Assembly (NCBI RefSeq): GCF_042680125.1
Contig: NZ_JBHTNY010000029.1
Reading direction: 5' to 3' (one strand)
Origin: Robinsoniella peoriensis
GTDB lineage: Bacteria; Bacillota; Clostridia; Lachnospirales; Lachnospiraceae
DNA length: 64,000 nucleotides
Made by a program: the position numbers and the translations under genes
Part shown: piece by piece, positions 8,443 through 17,406 of the stretch
How positions within the stretch are numbered: the stretch's first letter is position 1
Layout: every line of letters starts with the position of its first letter
The notes under the pieces: generated by a model
The model's input: only the letters and a program-made list of their open reading frames with translations
What the model was told of the DNA's origin: nothing
Databases searched by the model: none

Positions 8443-9171
8443 ATGTTAACTAAAAATGACGAAAAACAGATGAAAGCCCTCATGAATGAGCGTGAGGATT
8501 TCCGCTATATCATAGAAAAGCTGAAAGAAGATCAACAATTTACTGTATCCCAGATTTCTCATGAGATTCGCAATCCTGTTACTTTAATAAACAGTTCTCT
8601 GCAATTGATCGAAAAGCAACATCCGGAAGTAAGAAGCTTTGCTTTTTGGAATCAGACCATGGAAGATATGATGTTCCTCAGAAAACTACTGGACGAATTA
8701 TCCTCTTTCAATAACGGAGAACGCCTTGCTCTTCAGGAAATGAATGTAAAGTCCTGGATTGAGGCTCTTGCCGGGTCTATTGCAACCCATTTACGTGATA
8801 CTGATATTGATTTTTCCTGTGACTTTCAGAAAGTGCTGCCCCATATTACTGCTGATGACACTAAATTACACCAGGCAGTCTACAATCTGCTGCGTAATGC
8901 CGTCGAAGCAATAGACGACTGCGGTCATATTATCTTTCGAGCGTTAACGAAAGATAAAAAACTGATTATACAGGTTATTGATGATGGTTGTGGCATCCAG
9001 GAAGAAGATCTGGATACTTTGTTTGCCCCTTTTGTAACACATAAAAAATGTGGCAGCGGACTTGGGCTCGCCATTACCAAACGAATTGTGGAAGCACATG
9101 ACGGCAGCTTAACCGTGAAATCCACTCCTGGTACAGGAACCTGCTTTACCATCCTCCTTCCTTATTGCTAG
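8443..9171 (+). CDS. Soluble sensor histidine kinase without input domain
   Basis: 242 residues. A short N-terminal coiled-coil is followed by the phospho-acceptor H box SQISHEIRNP (H40), then the ATPase: N box NLLRNAVEA, G1 DDGCGI, F box LFAPF and G2 GSGLGLAITKRI. No transmembrane helix, PAS or GAF domain is present, and no response-regulator gene is adjacent, so it is an orphan cytoplasmic kinase. It resembles the cytoplasmic cores of KinA/KinB-type sporulation kinases, which is only a suggestion. The start is at 8443; GGAGGTG at 8431-8437 fits it, and the upstream ATG at 8425 precedes the ribosome site. Confidence 0.85.
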   Translation: MLTKNDEKQMKALMNEREDFRYIIEKLKEDQQFTVSQISHEIRNPVTLINSSLQLIEKQHPEVRSFAFWNQTMEDMMFLRKLLDELSSFNNGERLALQEMNVKSWIEALAGSIATHLRDTDIDFSCDFQKVLPHITADDTKLHQAVYNLLRNAVEAIDDCGHIIFRALTKDKKLIIQVIDDGCGIQEEDLDTLFAPFVTHKKCGSGLGLAITKRIVEAHDGSLTVKSTPGTGTCFTILLPYC

Positions 9172-9211
9172 CCTACATAGCTGCATTCTTTAGTCATGAA
9201 TATTTATTAAA

Positions 9212-9850
9212 TTATTGCATGCTATCATGATCATATTGCTCTATCGGGACACGTTTCTTTTTACGATAGAGCAAAATCGCAAGAAGTACGCCTGTTATCA
9301 GGCCACCTACATGCGCCGAGTTATCTATTCCGGCACTGGAAAATCCTTGAAACAAGGTAAGGGCTGCCATTAGTCCCAGCCTTTTACCCGTCAGATCTTC
9401 CAGTTTTCCTTTATTTCTTGCTATGATAAATACAAGTGCTCCAATAACTGCAAATACTGCCCCCGATGCTCCGGCTGAAACTGCAAAATCACCGGTTTTC
9501 ATATCATACCACATCGATAACAGGTTGCCTCCAAGACCACCAATCACGTAAATCAGAAGATAACGTATTTTTCCCACAGATCTTTCCAGAGTATCTCCCA
9601 GAAAAATAAGCACCAGCATATTGCTGAATAAATGCTCAATTCCAAAATGCAAAAACATGCAGGTGAATAGCCGGTAATATTCTCCATGCTCTAAAACCCA
9701 TGGAGTAAAATTTGCACCATGAGTCAGCATAAACTGAACATCCTCTGTATCTCCTATTAATTCCATTACAATAAAAATACCAATGTTAAGAAGAACTATA
9801 ACTAGATTCATTATAGTCCTGGATTTCAAAAAATCTTTAATTTCGTCCAT
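9212..9850 (-). CDS. Rhomboid family intramembrane serine protease
   Basis: 212 residues with six predicted transmembrane helices. The catalytic dyad is visible: GASGA with S129, and H180 in AHVGGLITG; the helix-2 motif HLFSNMLVL (H73, N77) is also present. Rhomboids cleave transmembrane helices of substrate proteins within the membrane. The basic C-terminal tail (YRKKKRVPIEQ) is cytoplasmic. Monocistronic, convergent with the soluble kinase gene. Substrate unknown. Confidence 0.92.
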   Translation of the reverse strand: MDEIKDFLKSRTIMNLVIVLLNIGIFIVMELIGDTEDVQFMLTHGANFTPWVLEHGEYYRLFTCMFLHFGIEHLFSNMLVLIFLGDTLERSVGKIRYLLIYVIGGLGGNLLSMWYDMKTGDFAVSAGASGAVFAVIGALVFIIARNKGKLEDLTGKRLGLMAALTLFQGFSSAGIDNSAHVGGLITGVLLAILLYRKKKRVPIEQYDHDSMQ

Positions 9851-10065
9851 AGAATCGCCTCTTGCCCTATTGTAACAGATGAATTTCTATTTGCATAGTA
9901 CTAAGTCACAATTATTAACGCAATTTTAACATAGGTTTATACCATGTTACTACATTATTTTACATTTTTAGAATCTGGTTTCTCATTTTTGTACACCTCC
10001 CATTTTCGTCTATTTAACCATACATCTTTTCATAATAGTTTCAGAACCACATCATTTTTACAATA

Positions 10066-10092
10066 AAAAGCGGACATCATCTGCCCGCTTTT
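10066..10092. terminator. Rho-independent terminator, no gene directly upstream
   Basis: An 8-bp stem AAAAGCGG/CCGCTTTT (10066-10073 with 10085-10092) with an 11-base loop, flanked by A- and T-rich sequence, and symmetric enough to work both ways. The nearest upstream gene is the ABC permease, about 360 bp away on the minus strand. Confidence 0.65.
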
Positions 10093-10129
10093 ATTATTTC
10101 TGTAAACGCCTATCGATCTATCAACAAGA

Positions 10130-10290
10130 TTATTTGTAAATTTTTGAAAAAGCTTTTCTATGCATTTCTCCTAAATATATTCGATTCCCACTAAAGTGCT
10201 TGTGTTTCAATTTGTTGCCACCGTAATAAAATTCCAAACATTTTTAATAACCATTATGATCAGATTATCCATGAAATCATGTCGTTTCAT
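10130..10290 (-). pseudogene. Possible decayed coding remnant
   Basis: On the minus strand an ATG at 10290 opens a 27-codon frame (MKRHDFMDNLIIMVIKN...). Just before its stop another frame (CLEFYYGGNK, then KHFSGNRIYLGEMHRKAFSK) continues to a stop at 10130, ending a few bases before the terminator at 10066-10092. A single frameshift would join the two into about 50 residues. The family is not recognised. It could equally be chance in AT-rich DNA, or the second part could be an 11-residue peptide starting at 10165 behind an AGGAGA site. Confidence 0.25.
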
Positions 10291-10452
10291 CAAAATATTA
10301 AACTTCTATAAAGAATAATGCATTAATTTTCTACTAATTCTTATCTAAAATACTTTTACCATAAGTTTATTTTTATATATGTTTGTTTCCATAAAATAGA
10401 ACCTGGTTCTACGGTTTATTTCTAATATTTACCAGGTATTTTGATGAAAGCT

Positions 10453-11313
10453 TTAACCTTTGACACCCCCAGCGGTAAGTCCCGAAACAAAATACTTTTG
10501 AAGGAATAAAAAGATAAAAAACAAGGGAAGCATTACAATACAAATTGCCGCTGTCAGCATTGGCCAGTTGGTGGTGAACATTCCCTGGAAATTCAGTAAG
10601 CCTACTGTGATAGGGATTCCTTTATCGGTCAAAAGAGTGGCTATCTGCGCCCACATCAGTTCTCCCCAAACATAAGTGAAGTTCATTACAAAACAAGTCG
10701 ACATTGCTCCTTTCATAAGAGGTAGTATAATCTTAACCATTGTATTAAATTCCCCGCTGCCGTCTATTCTTGCCGCCTCTAATAACTCTATCGGTATAGT
10801 TTCAAAGAAGTTTTTTAAGATAATAATTGTACCTGGCAGAGACCAGCCAACATAACCGATTATAATTGCCGCGTATTGGAGCTTCAGCAGCCCTGTCTTG
10901 GATAACATCATATACAGTGGAATAATCATTGATTCTGTGGGGAGTACCTGGATAACAAGCAACAGTACTAAGACCAGATTTGCAAATGGAATCTTCAATC
11001 TGGACAGGGCATATGCCGCACTTAGAGCAAACACCTGTATAAGTACCAGTGATATCACAGCAATGATAACGCTGTTCAAAAAATATTCCCCGATTTTCCC
11101 CTCTGTAAAGGCCTGGATATAGTTTTCATAACGAAACTTTTCCGGCAAAGCCCAGACATTCTGATAGAACTCAGGAGTCGTTTTTAACGAAGTAATAAAT
11201 GAAAAAATAATAGGCAATACATAGAATGCAATGCAGCTCACCATGGCAATACGAAGCAGGATAGAACCAATACTAAACTTTCTAGATGACAAATGGTGTA
11301 TTTTAGTATTCAT
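10453..11313 (-). CDS. Carbohydrate ABC transporter permease (MalG/LplC type)
   Basis: 286 residues, six transmembrane helices, with the EAA loop LLEAARIDGSGEFNTMVKII near residue 190 that docks on the ATPase. It is the second permease of a CUT1 sugar importer; no ATPase gene is in the operon, as usual where a shared MsmX-like ATPase serves several importers. The start is at 11313 (MNTKIHHL) with AGGAGAG 7 bases upstream; this overlaps the preceding permease by 11 bp. A reading from 11352 would lack a ribosome site. Third gene of the operon. Confidence 0.9.
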   Translation of the reverse strand: MNTKIHHLSSRKFSIGSILLRIAMVSCIAFYVLPIIFSFITSLKTTPEFYQNVWALPEKFRYENYIQAFTEGKIGEYFLNSVIIAVISLVLIQVFALSAAYALSRLKIPFANLVLVLLLVIQVLPTESMIIPLYMMLSKTGLLKLQYAAIIIGYVGWSLPGTIIILKNFFETIPIELLEAARIDGSGEFNTMVKIILPLMKGAMSTCFVMNFTYVWGELMWAQIATLLTDKGIPITVGLLNFQGMFTTNWPMLTAAICIVMLPLFFIFLFLQKYFVSGLTAGGVKG

Positions 11314-12223
11314 AAGTCTCTCCTTTCGCAATTCGTCTGCCAATAATGACACAGATACTTACAATAATTGTTAATATAATACCTATCGCAGAAGCATTTC
11401 CAAATTTATTGAATGAAAATGCAGTTGTGATCATTCTTATGGGTGCTGTCATGGATAAATCTCCCGGTCCCCCCTTGGTCATTGTCCAAACCATATCGTA
11501 GGTTTTAAATGACCAGAGCAGCATCATGGAAAGCGCCAGTTTAATTGTCGGTTTTATGAGCGGCAGGATAATTAATCTCACTGACTTTATATATCCTGCC
11601 CCATCAAGCTTTGCAGATTCAAACAGAGAACCTGGAATAGACAGCATTCCGGTATAACAAAGCATCATAATTGTGCCTGAAAATCTCCACCCCTGTACGA
11701 TGGCTATGGTCCACAGGACTGTACCCCGTTCTGAAAGCCAGCCATGCTGCAAGGAGGTCAGTCCAACTGCTTTTAGTGCACTGTTTAACAGACCATTATC
11801 CTGGGCAAGCACAAATACAAACAACAATCCGATTACCGTCATAGGCATCATACTGGGGCTGTAAAATATAAATCTGCAGACAGCCCCTTCCTTTTTCCCC
11901 AGGCGGTAGATGCAAAGTGCAAATAAAATTCCAAGTACCATTGCCACAACTGTGGAAACAACTCCTATAAAAACAGAATTTTTAAGTGCAGCCACTGTAC
12001 TTCTCTCGGTCAAAGCGTTGATATAGTTTGCTATACCGACAAATCTCATGTCCGAGTTTCCATTCCATTCATAAAATGAAAGCACCACATTCCAGATCAG
12101 GGGGATTAACATGGTAAATATAATAATGAGAAAAGCCGGAAGCATAAACAAGCAACCTGCAATTATTATTTTTTTGTTCAGAACGTGCTTTTCCTTCTTC
12201 TGTTTCATATTACTATTTCTCAC
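11303..12223 (-). CDS. Carbohydrate ABC transporter permease (MalF/LplB type)
   Basis: 306 residues with a positively charged N-terminus, six transmembrane helices and the EAA loop SAKLDGAGYIKSVRLIILPL. It forms the channel with the neighbouring permease for a CUT1 sugar importer. The GTG at 12223 overlaps the stop of the binding-protein gene (GTGA), suggesting translational coupling; an ATG at 12208 is an alternative start. Substrate is not evident from sequence. Confidence 0.9.
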   Translation of the reverse strand: MRNSNMKQKKEKHVLNKKIIIAGCLFMLPAFLIIIFTMLIPLIWNVVLSFYEWNGNSDMRFVGIANYINALTERSTVAALKNSVFIGVVSTVVAMVLGILFALCIYRLGKKEGAVCRFIFYSPSMMPMTVIGLLFVFVLAQDNGLLNSALKAVGLTSLQHGWLSERGTVLWTIAIVQGWRFSGTIMMLCYTGMLSIPGSLFESAKLDGAGYIKSVRLIILPLIKPTIKLALSMMLLWSFKTYDMVWTMTKGGPGDLSMTAPIRMITTAFSFNKFGNASAIGIILTIIVSICVIIGRRIAKGETYEY

Positions 12224-13551
12224 TTTCCAACTGCTGCTGTGCGCAGCGCTTCTAATTCATCCAGACAGGTGTCACCATAGAACAGATAATTAGACGGGGT
12301 ATTATATACAATGTAATCAAACATTTCCGGAGAAATTCCAATTGGCTCTGTCGGGTAAACCTTTGCGGCATCCACACCATATAATTGATAATCGGGATCT
12401 GCAGACGCTATGCCCTTTACAGGTACGACATTCCCCGTGTCTGCATACATTTGTAATATTTCTGTACTGGTTAGATATTTCAGTACTTCCACTGCCTTAT
12501 CCGGATTCTTTGTATTTTCAGTAATAAAGAATCCATCCGATCCGCCCAGCAGATAATTCATATCTGCCTTCCCCATATTGGGCCAGCTTACAATTTCCAC
12601 ATCAAATGCTCCATTTGCTGCTTCTTTAGCAATTCCACATTGATTATTGGTATTTGCAAACATTGCTACCTGCCCCTGTGCGAAAGCCGCTGTAATCTGA
12701 TCCTGAGTTGCTGAGACTGCTCCCTCACCCGGATAGAGATAACTTTTGTCATATAAATCTTTTATTTTATCAAAGACTTCTTTTACCCTGCTGTCCGTGA
12801 ATGAAATTTCACCCGTATTAAACCTATCCAGCTCGTCCTGGTTATCCCAGCACTGCATCAGGCCATTTCTTACAAACCAGCATGCATTATCTGACTTTAC
12901 ACCAAGTGGAAATGCATCCGTATTTTCTTTAATTTTTTCACAGGCATCAACTAACTCATCCCAGGTCCACTGGTCTTTTACTTCCACACCTGCCTTTTTC
13001 ATTATATCCGTGTTAACCTGCAGCAATGGATAAACGGTTCCAAACGGAACTGCTACATTTTTATCATCAAATACACCCACTTCCAAAGCGCCCTCTACCC
13101 AGGTGTTCTTCCAGTCCTGATCCGAATCTAAATACGGTGTAAGATCAAGTGCCATATCCGACGTGGTGAAATTTTTCATTTGATTTGGCCAGTATTGAAC
13201 GATATCAACTGCTTCCCCGGCTGCAAACGCTGTTTTAACTGACTTTTCTATTTGAGACTGATCCCAGGTTTTAGATATAAATTTTATCTCCGGAAATTTC
13301 TCCTGTACCTTTTTTACAACCTCTGAGGTAACGGGAACCTCGGGATTTTCTATCATCAGAACCATTTCAATGTCTTTGTCCACAGCTTTATTTTCAGCAG
13401 CTTTATCCGTAATTTCATTGGCAGCTGTATCGGAACTGCTTTCTTTCATCGTTCCTGTAGTCTCCTTTGCATTCCCACTGCCTCCACATCCGCTTAGTGC
13501 TGCTGCTGTCATACTTATCGCCAATAACATCCCAACCAATTTCTTTCTCAT
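12220..13551 (-). CDS. Sugar-binding lipoprotein of an ABC transporter
   Basis: 443 residues. A lipoprotein signal (MRKKLVGMLLAISMTAAA, lipobox LSGC, C22) precedes a Ser/Thr/Glu-rich linker and a family 1 extracellular solute-binding fold (EVPVTSEVVKKVQEKFPEIK, later VYPLLQVNTDIMKKAGV and YLLGGSDGFFITENTKNPDK). It captures an oligosaccharide or sugar outside the cell and delivers it to the two downstream permeases. It is the first gene of the operon; the YesMN-type regulator pair lies directly upstream on the same strand. The specific sugar cannot be inferred, since no glycosidase is in this operon. Confidence 0.92.
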   Translation of the reverse strand: MRKKLVGMLLAISMTAAALSGCGGSGNAKETTGTMKESSSDTAANEITDKAAENKAVDKDIEMVLMIENPEVPVTSEVVKKVQEKFPEIKFISKTWDQSQIEKSVKTAFAAGEAVDIVQYWPNQMKNFTTSDMALDLTPYLDSDQDWKNTWVEGALEVGVFDDKNVAVPFGTVYPLLQVNTDIMKKAGVEVKDQWTWDELVDACEKIKENTDAFPLGVKSDNACWFVRNGLMQCWDNQDELDRFNTGEISFTDSRVKEVFDKIKDLYDKSYLYPGEGAVSATQDQITAAFAQGQVAMFANTNNQCGIAKEAANGAFDVEIVSWPNMGKADMNYLLGGSDGFFITENTKNPDKAVEVLKYLTSTEILQMYADTGNVVPVKGIASADPDYQLYGVDAAKVYPTEPIGISPEMFDYIVYNTPSNYLFYGDTCLDELEALRTAAVGK

Positions 13552-13671
13552 ATCGTTGTTCCTCCTTTTAATCTGACCAGTCTTTCTCGATGCTCTCTAA
13601 CCGGATTACGTCGTAATGAACCAGCACTCCTCTGAGGTTGTTAAGCATCATACGGTTTCTTTGATATCCTA

Positions 13672-13735
13672 ATTATACGAAAATAAGCAGTCTAAAAAAA
13701 CAGGAATAATCTACATTAATTATAGAAAATCTACA
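13672..13735 (-). promoter_or_regulatory. Promoter of the sugar importer with direct repeats (probable YesN operator)
   Basis: Reading the minus strand, TATAAT at 13677-13672 is a good -10 box without a good -35. Upstream lie two direct repeats, seen on the plus strand as AATCTACA at 13708-13715 and 13728-13735, exactly 20 bp (two helical turns) apart. AraC-family activators typically bind such paired direct repeats next to weak -35 boxes. That the adjacent AraC-type regulator binds here is inference. Confidence 0.5.
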
Positions 13736-13753
13736 ATTTTCTTATAAAACCAA

Positions 13754-13794
13754 AGCAGGAAGAACCCGGGCTTATCACCCTGATTCTTCCTGCT
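13754..13794 (-). terminator. Terminator-like hairpin after the first YesMN pair
   Basis: An 11-bp perfect stem, AGCAGGAAGAA (13754-13764) with TTCTTCCTGCT (13784-13794), lies 17 bases after the regulator stop codon. On the minus strand TTGGTTTTAT follows, a modest U-tract. Confidence 0.55.
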
Positions 13795-13811
13795 CCTGCA
13801 CACTTCATTTA

Positions 13812-15380
13812 TTACCCCTTTTTACATTCTGCCGGTGAACACCCCATACATTTTTTAAATGCCTGGGAAAAATAGATGGAGTCATGAAATCCGACCTTTT
13901 CTGCAACTTCGTATATTTTCAGATCTGTGTCTACTAGCAATACCTTTGCTTTTTCCATACGCATCCGGTTCAGATATTCTTTAAAAGAAACTCCGACCTC
14001 TTTTTTAAACAGATGGCTGAAGTAATTTGGTGTCTTTTCTATATATTCTCCCATATACTCAGCTGTCAGATTTTCCATATAATGCATCTCTATATGATGA
14101 ACAGCTTTTGCAATTGCACTGCTGTACTTATTCCATATCTCCTGCTTTTCCTGATTCAAAGCCTCCTTAAACAACATTTTTGAATATTCCAGATAATCAT
14201 CCAAAAAATAATACTTATCCAACCGGGCATGTATGGAAACTGTATGAAATGGTTTTTTTCTGTATTCATTTTTTATGTAATAATTATTTACTTCGATACA
14301 ACTGTCCAATAAAAACTCCAGTACAATATTCATATCTATAACCCTGTTATGCCGCATGATGTTCCCCACCTGGTCCACTATTTGTTCTATACGGGACTCA
14401 CTTTTATTCAAAAAAGCTTCTGTTAGAGCTCTCGTAAGATCTGGTATATTCTTAATTTCATCTGTTTGGCGATTCCTGCAGGTCGCCCCAGTCTGAATGT
14501 GAACACTTTCTCTTCCGTCACAGATGCGGTATTCCAGCCAGCTGCATGCAAGATCGTATCCCCGTTTTACCTGAGATAAGGGCACTTCCGTGCTGACCCC
14601 AAGGGAAATCGTAATCCCACCTTCCCGATACCAGTCACACTGTTTCATTTTATCATAACAGCTTTTCATCTTGTTCTGCTGATTGAACACATACAGACTG
14701 GAAGGCAGTGCGGGCATTAGAAGAAGATACTGGCCTCCCCTGATACGAAAACAGCTGATATCTTCCTCCAGACTCTCTATATAATACAGCACCTTTCGAT
14801 CCAGTTCACCATAATCACTCCTGTCAGCATCCGGATCAGCCATTAACGCACCGCAGATAGCAGTTCTGGTATCCATGGTCCGAAATCTCGTTTGAAGAAA
14901 ACCCACAATTACATTTGGATCTACCACCTCTGCGCGAAGCACCTCCCGAATAAAATTTTTTTCATATGAACTTTGATATTCCTCTACTTTTGCCTTTGAA
15001 AAGCGCTCCTGTATTATTTTCTGCTTTGTTCTGCTGATGAGACCGATTAAATTTTTAACTTTAATAGGTTTCAGTTCGTAGTCCTCTGCACCGTATTTAA
15101 TAGCACTTTTTAAGTATTCAAAATCAGAATAGCCGCTGATCATAATTACTTTTACATTTTCATCCTTTTCCCGAATCCTCCGCAAGAATTCCAAACCATC
15201 CATTTCCGGCATCCGGACATCTGCTAAAATAATATCCGGTCTGAATTCTTCATATATGACCAGTCCTGAAGCTCCATCACCGCAGTTTCGAACTTCTTCT
15301 ATTCCCAGACTGGACCAGTCTATTCCTTCGGTTATTCCTTCTCTTATCTGTACATCGTCATCGATAATCAAGATTCTCAT
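13812..15380 (-). CDS. Response regulator with AraC-type DNA-binding domain (YesN family)
   Basis: 522 residues: receiver domain (1-120; DDD near residue 7-9, phospho-acceptor Asp in IILADVRMPEMDG, Lys in ELKPIKVKN), a 280-residue middle region as in long YesN proteins, and a C-terminal AraC helix-turn-helix pair (NLTAEYMGEYIEKTPNYFSH, then YEVAEKVGFHDSIYFSQAFK). It is the phosphorylation-dependent activator paired with the kinase at 15358-17151, whose stop overlaps its start by 23 bp. GGAAGG precedes the ATG. The probable target is the importer just downstream (10453-13551). Confidence 0.92.
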   Translation of the reverse strand: MRILIIDDDVQIREGITEGIDWSSLGIEEVRNCGDGASGLVIYEEFRPDIILADVRMPEMDGLEFLRRIREKDENVKVIMISGYSDFEYLKSAIKYGAEDYELKPIKVKNLIGLISRTKQKIIQERFSKAKVEEYQSSYEKNFIREVLRAEVVDPNVIVGFLQTRFRTMDTRTAICGALMADPDADRSDYGELDRKVLYYIESLEEDISCFRIRGGQYLLLMPALPSSLYVFNQQNKMKSCYDKMKQCDWYREGGITISLGVSTEVPLSQVKRGYDLACSWLEYRICDGRESVHIQTGATCRNRQTDEIKNIPDLTRALTEAFLNKSESRIEQIVDQVGNIMRHNRVIDMNIVLEFLLDSCIEVNNYYIKNEYRKKPFHTVSIHARLDKYYFLDDYLEYSKMLFKEALNQEKQEIWNKYSSAIAKAVHHIEMHYMENLTAEYMGEYIEKTPNYFSHLFKKEVGVSFKEYLNRMRMEKAKVLLVDTDLKIYEVAEKVGFHDSIYFSQAFKKCMGCSPAECKKG

Positions 15381-17151
15381 TTATTCCTTCCCCCTGCATT
15401 GGCATCGTCACCCTGACCTCTGTTCCTACACCTGTCCTGCTCTTGAAATACAACCCATATTCTTTTCCATATTTTAATTTTATCCGTTGATCCAGGTTCT
15501 TCAGGGCAAATACATTGTGCTCTTCCTGAGCATCCGCCAATTTTTCCCGTATCTTTTCTTCATCCGTACCAACCCCATTATCACGGACAATTATCGTCAG
15601 CAATTCGTCCTCCCTTTGAATCCATACTTCAATTGTTCCGCCTTCTATCTTTGGTTCTAACCCATGCAGCATTGCATTTTCCACCAATGGCTGAAGAATT
15701 AACTTGGGAATTTTAAAATATTTCAAACCCTCTTCCATCTCAATCCGCATTTTAGCACGGTTTTTATACCGGGAATTCATGATAAACATATAATTTTTAA
15801 GATGATTTACCTCTTCTTCAATAGTCACCATTTCTTTTCCGCGGCTAAGTACATGCCGAAAGATATCAGACAATGCCTCCAGCTGTTCAGCAACATCATA
15901 ATCCTTTTCCTTAACTGCAAGCCAATGAATGGAATCCAGTGTATTATATAGAAAATGTGGGTTGATCTGAGAAGTTAACAGTTGAAGTTCCGCCTCCTGG
16001 CTATAAATCTTAGATATATATACCTCCTGAATCAATTCTTCCAAACGTTTTGATACCTGTACAAATTCGCTGCTTATTGTCCCAATCTCATCCCGGCTGT
16101 TATTCACCAGTTCAATATTAAACTGCCCTTTTTTTAGCTTTTTCATTTCCCCAAGCAGCTTGTCCAAAGGCCGGATAATAAATCGTTCCTGCACTTTTGC
16201 AAATATAAAACCAAAAGTCACACAAAGGCTAACGGCCAATACCATCAAATAAACATACAATGTATTGGATCTCAGAATCTCCTTAGTGGGAACCTCATTG
16301 ACCAAATACCACCCATTCCTATTGCTTTTCGTATATAAGACCGTCATATTCTTATTTTCAATGGTGGTTTCAAAATATCCCTGATTCCCCGCAAGCTTGT
16401 CTCTGATTTGTTCATACCTGCTGTATGTCTGACCAAGTTCTTCTTTATTGGTAGCTGACATAATGTTTCCATCGCAATCCATTAAGAAACTTTCCCATGA
16501 ATTCTGATTGAGATAAGGCTGATATGCCGCACACAGCTCTTCCTCCGGAACACTGATACTTAAGACAGCATTTACACCTTCCTGTGGATGTATACCATTA
16601 TAATATGTAACAACTGTTTCTTTTTTATCTTCTTTATATAGAGGAAACAGATCCAGAATATACGGCTGGGACCAAAAGCTCTTCCCTTCTGCCTGCTCCA
16701 TCTGTTCTATGTACTCTTTGTTTTCCGTATGCAGAACCTTTCCCCTCTGATAGATGATTTTCCCATCCATACTCAGACATAGCGCACTGAAATATTCCTT
16801 ATTCCTGGTTGTGCTGTCATACCATTCTTTCAGTTCCCAGTAATCTTTCTTCGTGGCTGTTCCAAGCAGAATTTTCTGCATCCAGCTGTTAATCATCAAC
16901 TTTGATGTAACATCCTCTACGTCATAAAATATTTTATCCACATCTTTATGTACTTCTTTTAGTATAATAATACCAGACTCACAACTGCTTTTTTTGTCAA
17001 TATGATTGATCCATATAGAAAAGCATCCCCCCGCAATCAGCAGCGGAATAATCACAAAAATCACTAATGATGAGAATAACTTTCTTTTCAGCGTTAAATC
17101 CCTGAATTTTCCCAATCCACATTTCCCCCTCAGTATCTTCCTATTATCCAC
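15358..17151 (-). CDS. Membrane sensor histidine kinase (YesM family)
   Basis: 597 residues: a transmembrane helix near 25-50, an extracytoplasmic Cache-like sensor of about 240 residues, a second helix near 305, HAMP, then the His_kinase domain with INPHFLYNTLDSIHWLA and an HATPase_c domain (PLVENAMLHGLE, DNGVGTD). YesM kinases sense extracellular carbohydrates or their binding proteins and phosphorylate the YesN-type regulator encoded next. No ATG fits the N-terminus: GTG at 17151 gives the longest form, while TTG at the LGKFRDL position, 9 bases after GAGGGGG, is a plausible shorter start. Confidence 0.9.
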   Translation of the reverse strand: MDNRKILRGKCGLGKFRDLTLKRKLFSSLVIFVIIPLLIAGGCFSIWINHIDKKSSCESGIIILKEVHKDVDKIFYDVEDVTSKLMINSWMQKILLGTATKKDYWELKEWYDSTTRNKEYFSALCLSMDGKIIYQRGKVLHTENKEYIEQMEQAEGKSFWSQPYILDLFPLYKEDKKETVVTYYNGIHPQEGVNAVLSISVPEEELCAAYQPYLNQNSWESFLMDCDGNIMSATNKEELGQTYSRYEQIRDKLAGNQGYFETTIENKNMTVLYTKSNRNGWYLVNEVPTKEILRSNTLYVYLMVLAVSLCVTFGFIFAKVQERFIIRPLDKLLGEMKKLKKGQFNIELVNNSRDEIGTISSEFVQVSKRLEELIQEVYISKIYSQEAELQLLTSQINPHFLYNTLDSIHWLAVKEKDYDVAEQLEALSDIFRHVLSRGKEMVTIEEEVNHLKNYMFIMNSRYKNRAKMRIEMEEGLKYFKIPKLILQPLVENAMLHGLEPKIEGGTIEVWIQREDELLTIIVRDNGVGTDEEKIREKLADAQEEHNVFALKNLDQRIKLKYGKEYGLYFKSRTGVGTEVRVTMPMQGEGINENLDYR

Positions 17152-17354
17152 ATTTTACATCGTACTAACCACAAAAAGCAACCTCTTCTCTCCATGTTAT
17201 AAGGCACCGCTCTCATATAACATCCAATATGCTATATTATAACAATCCTTTCGCAATATTTACAAATATTGATTTTATATCCTACCAATTTTGTCAATAT
17301 ATAATAATCTTTTTCATTAAGACCTACTGTATTCGAAAAAGTGCATCACCGCCC

Positions 17355-17384
17355 TTGACGTGTATACAATGTACATGTTATGAT
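17355..17384 (+). promoter_or_regulatory. pflB promoter
   Basis: TTGACG (17355-17360) and TATGAT (17379-17384), spaced 18 bp, with an extended -10 TG (TGT-TATGAT). Two short palindromes, TGTATACA and ATGTACAT, lie in the spacer. It leaves an untranslated leader of about 80 bases before pflB. Confidence 0.6.
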
Positions 17385-17388
17385 AATC

Positions 17389-17406
17389 CTGTCAATTAAT
17401 TAACAA
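17389..17406 (+). promoter_or_regulatory. Putative Rex (NADH-sensing repressor) operator
   Basis: CTGTCAATTAATTAACAA matches the clostridial Rex consensus TTGTTAANNNNTTAACAA at 12 of 14 defined positions, with a perfect right half-site. It sits immediately downstream of the -10 box, where a repressor would block transcription. Rex repressors release DNA at high NADH/NAD+, which suits a fermentation operon. Binding itself is inference. Confidence 0.55.

Larger units (their letters stand above)
9851..10452. other. 600-bp non-coding region with orphan terminator and possible gene remnant
   Basis: AT-rich. It holds the leader of the rhomboid gene, one strong hairpin (10066-10092), a weak coding remnant on the minus strand (10130-10290) and a 15-base palindrome TAGAACCTGGTTCTA (10397-10411). 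The last lies about 45 bases after the ABC permease stop and may be part of its terminator, together with ACCTGGT/ACCAGGT arms. Confidence 0.5.
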
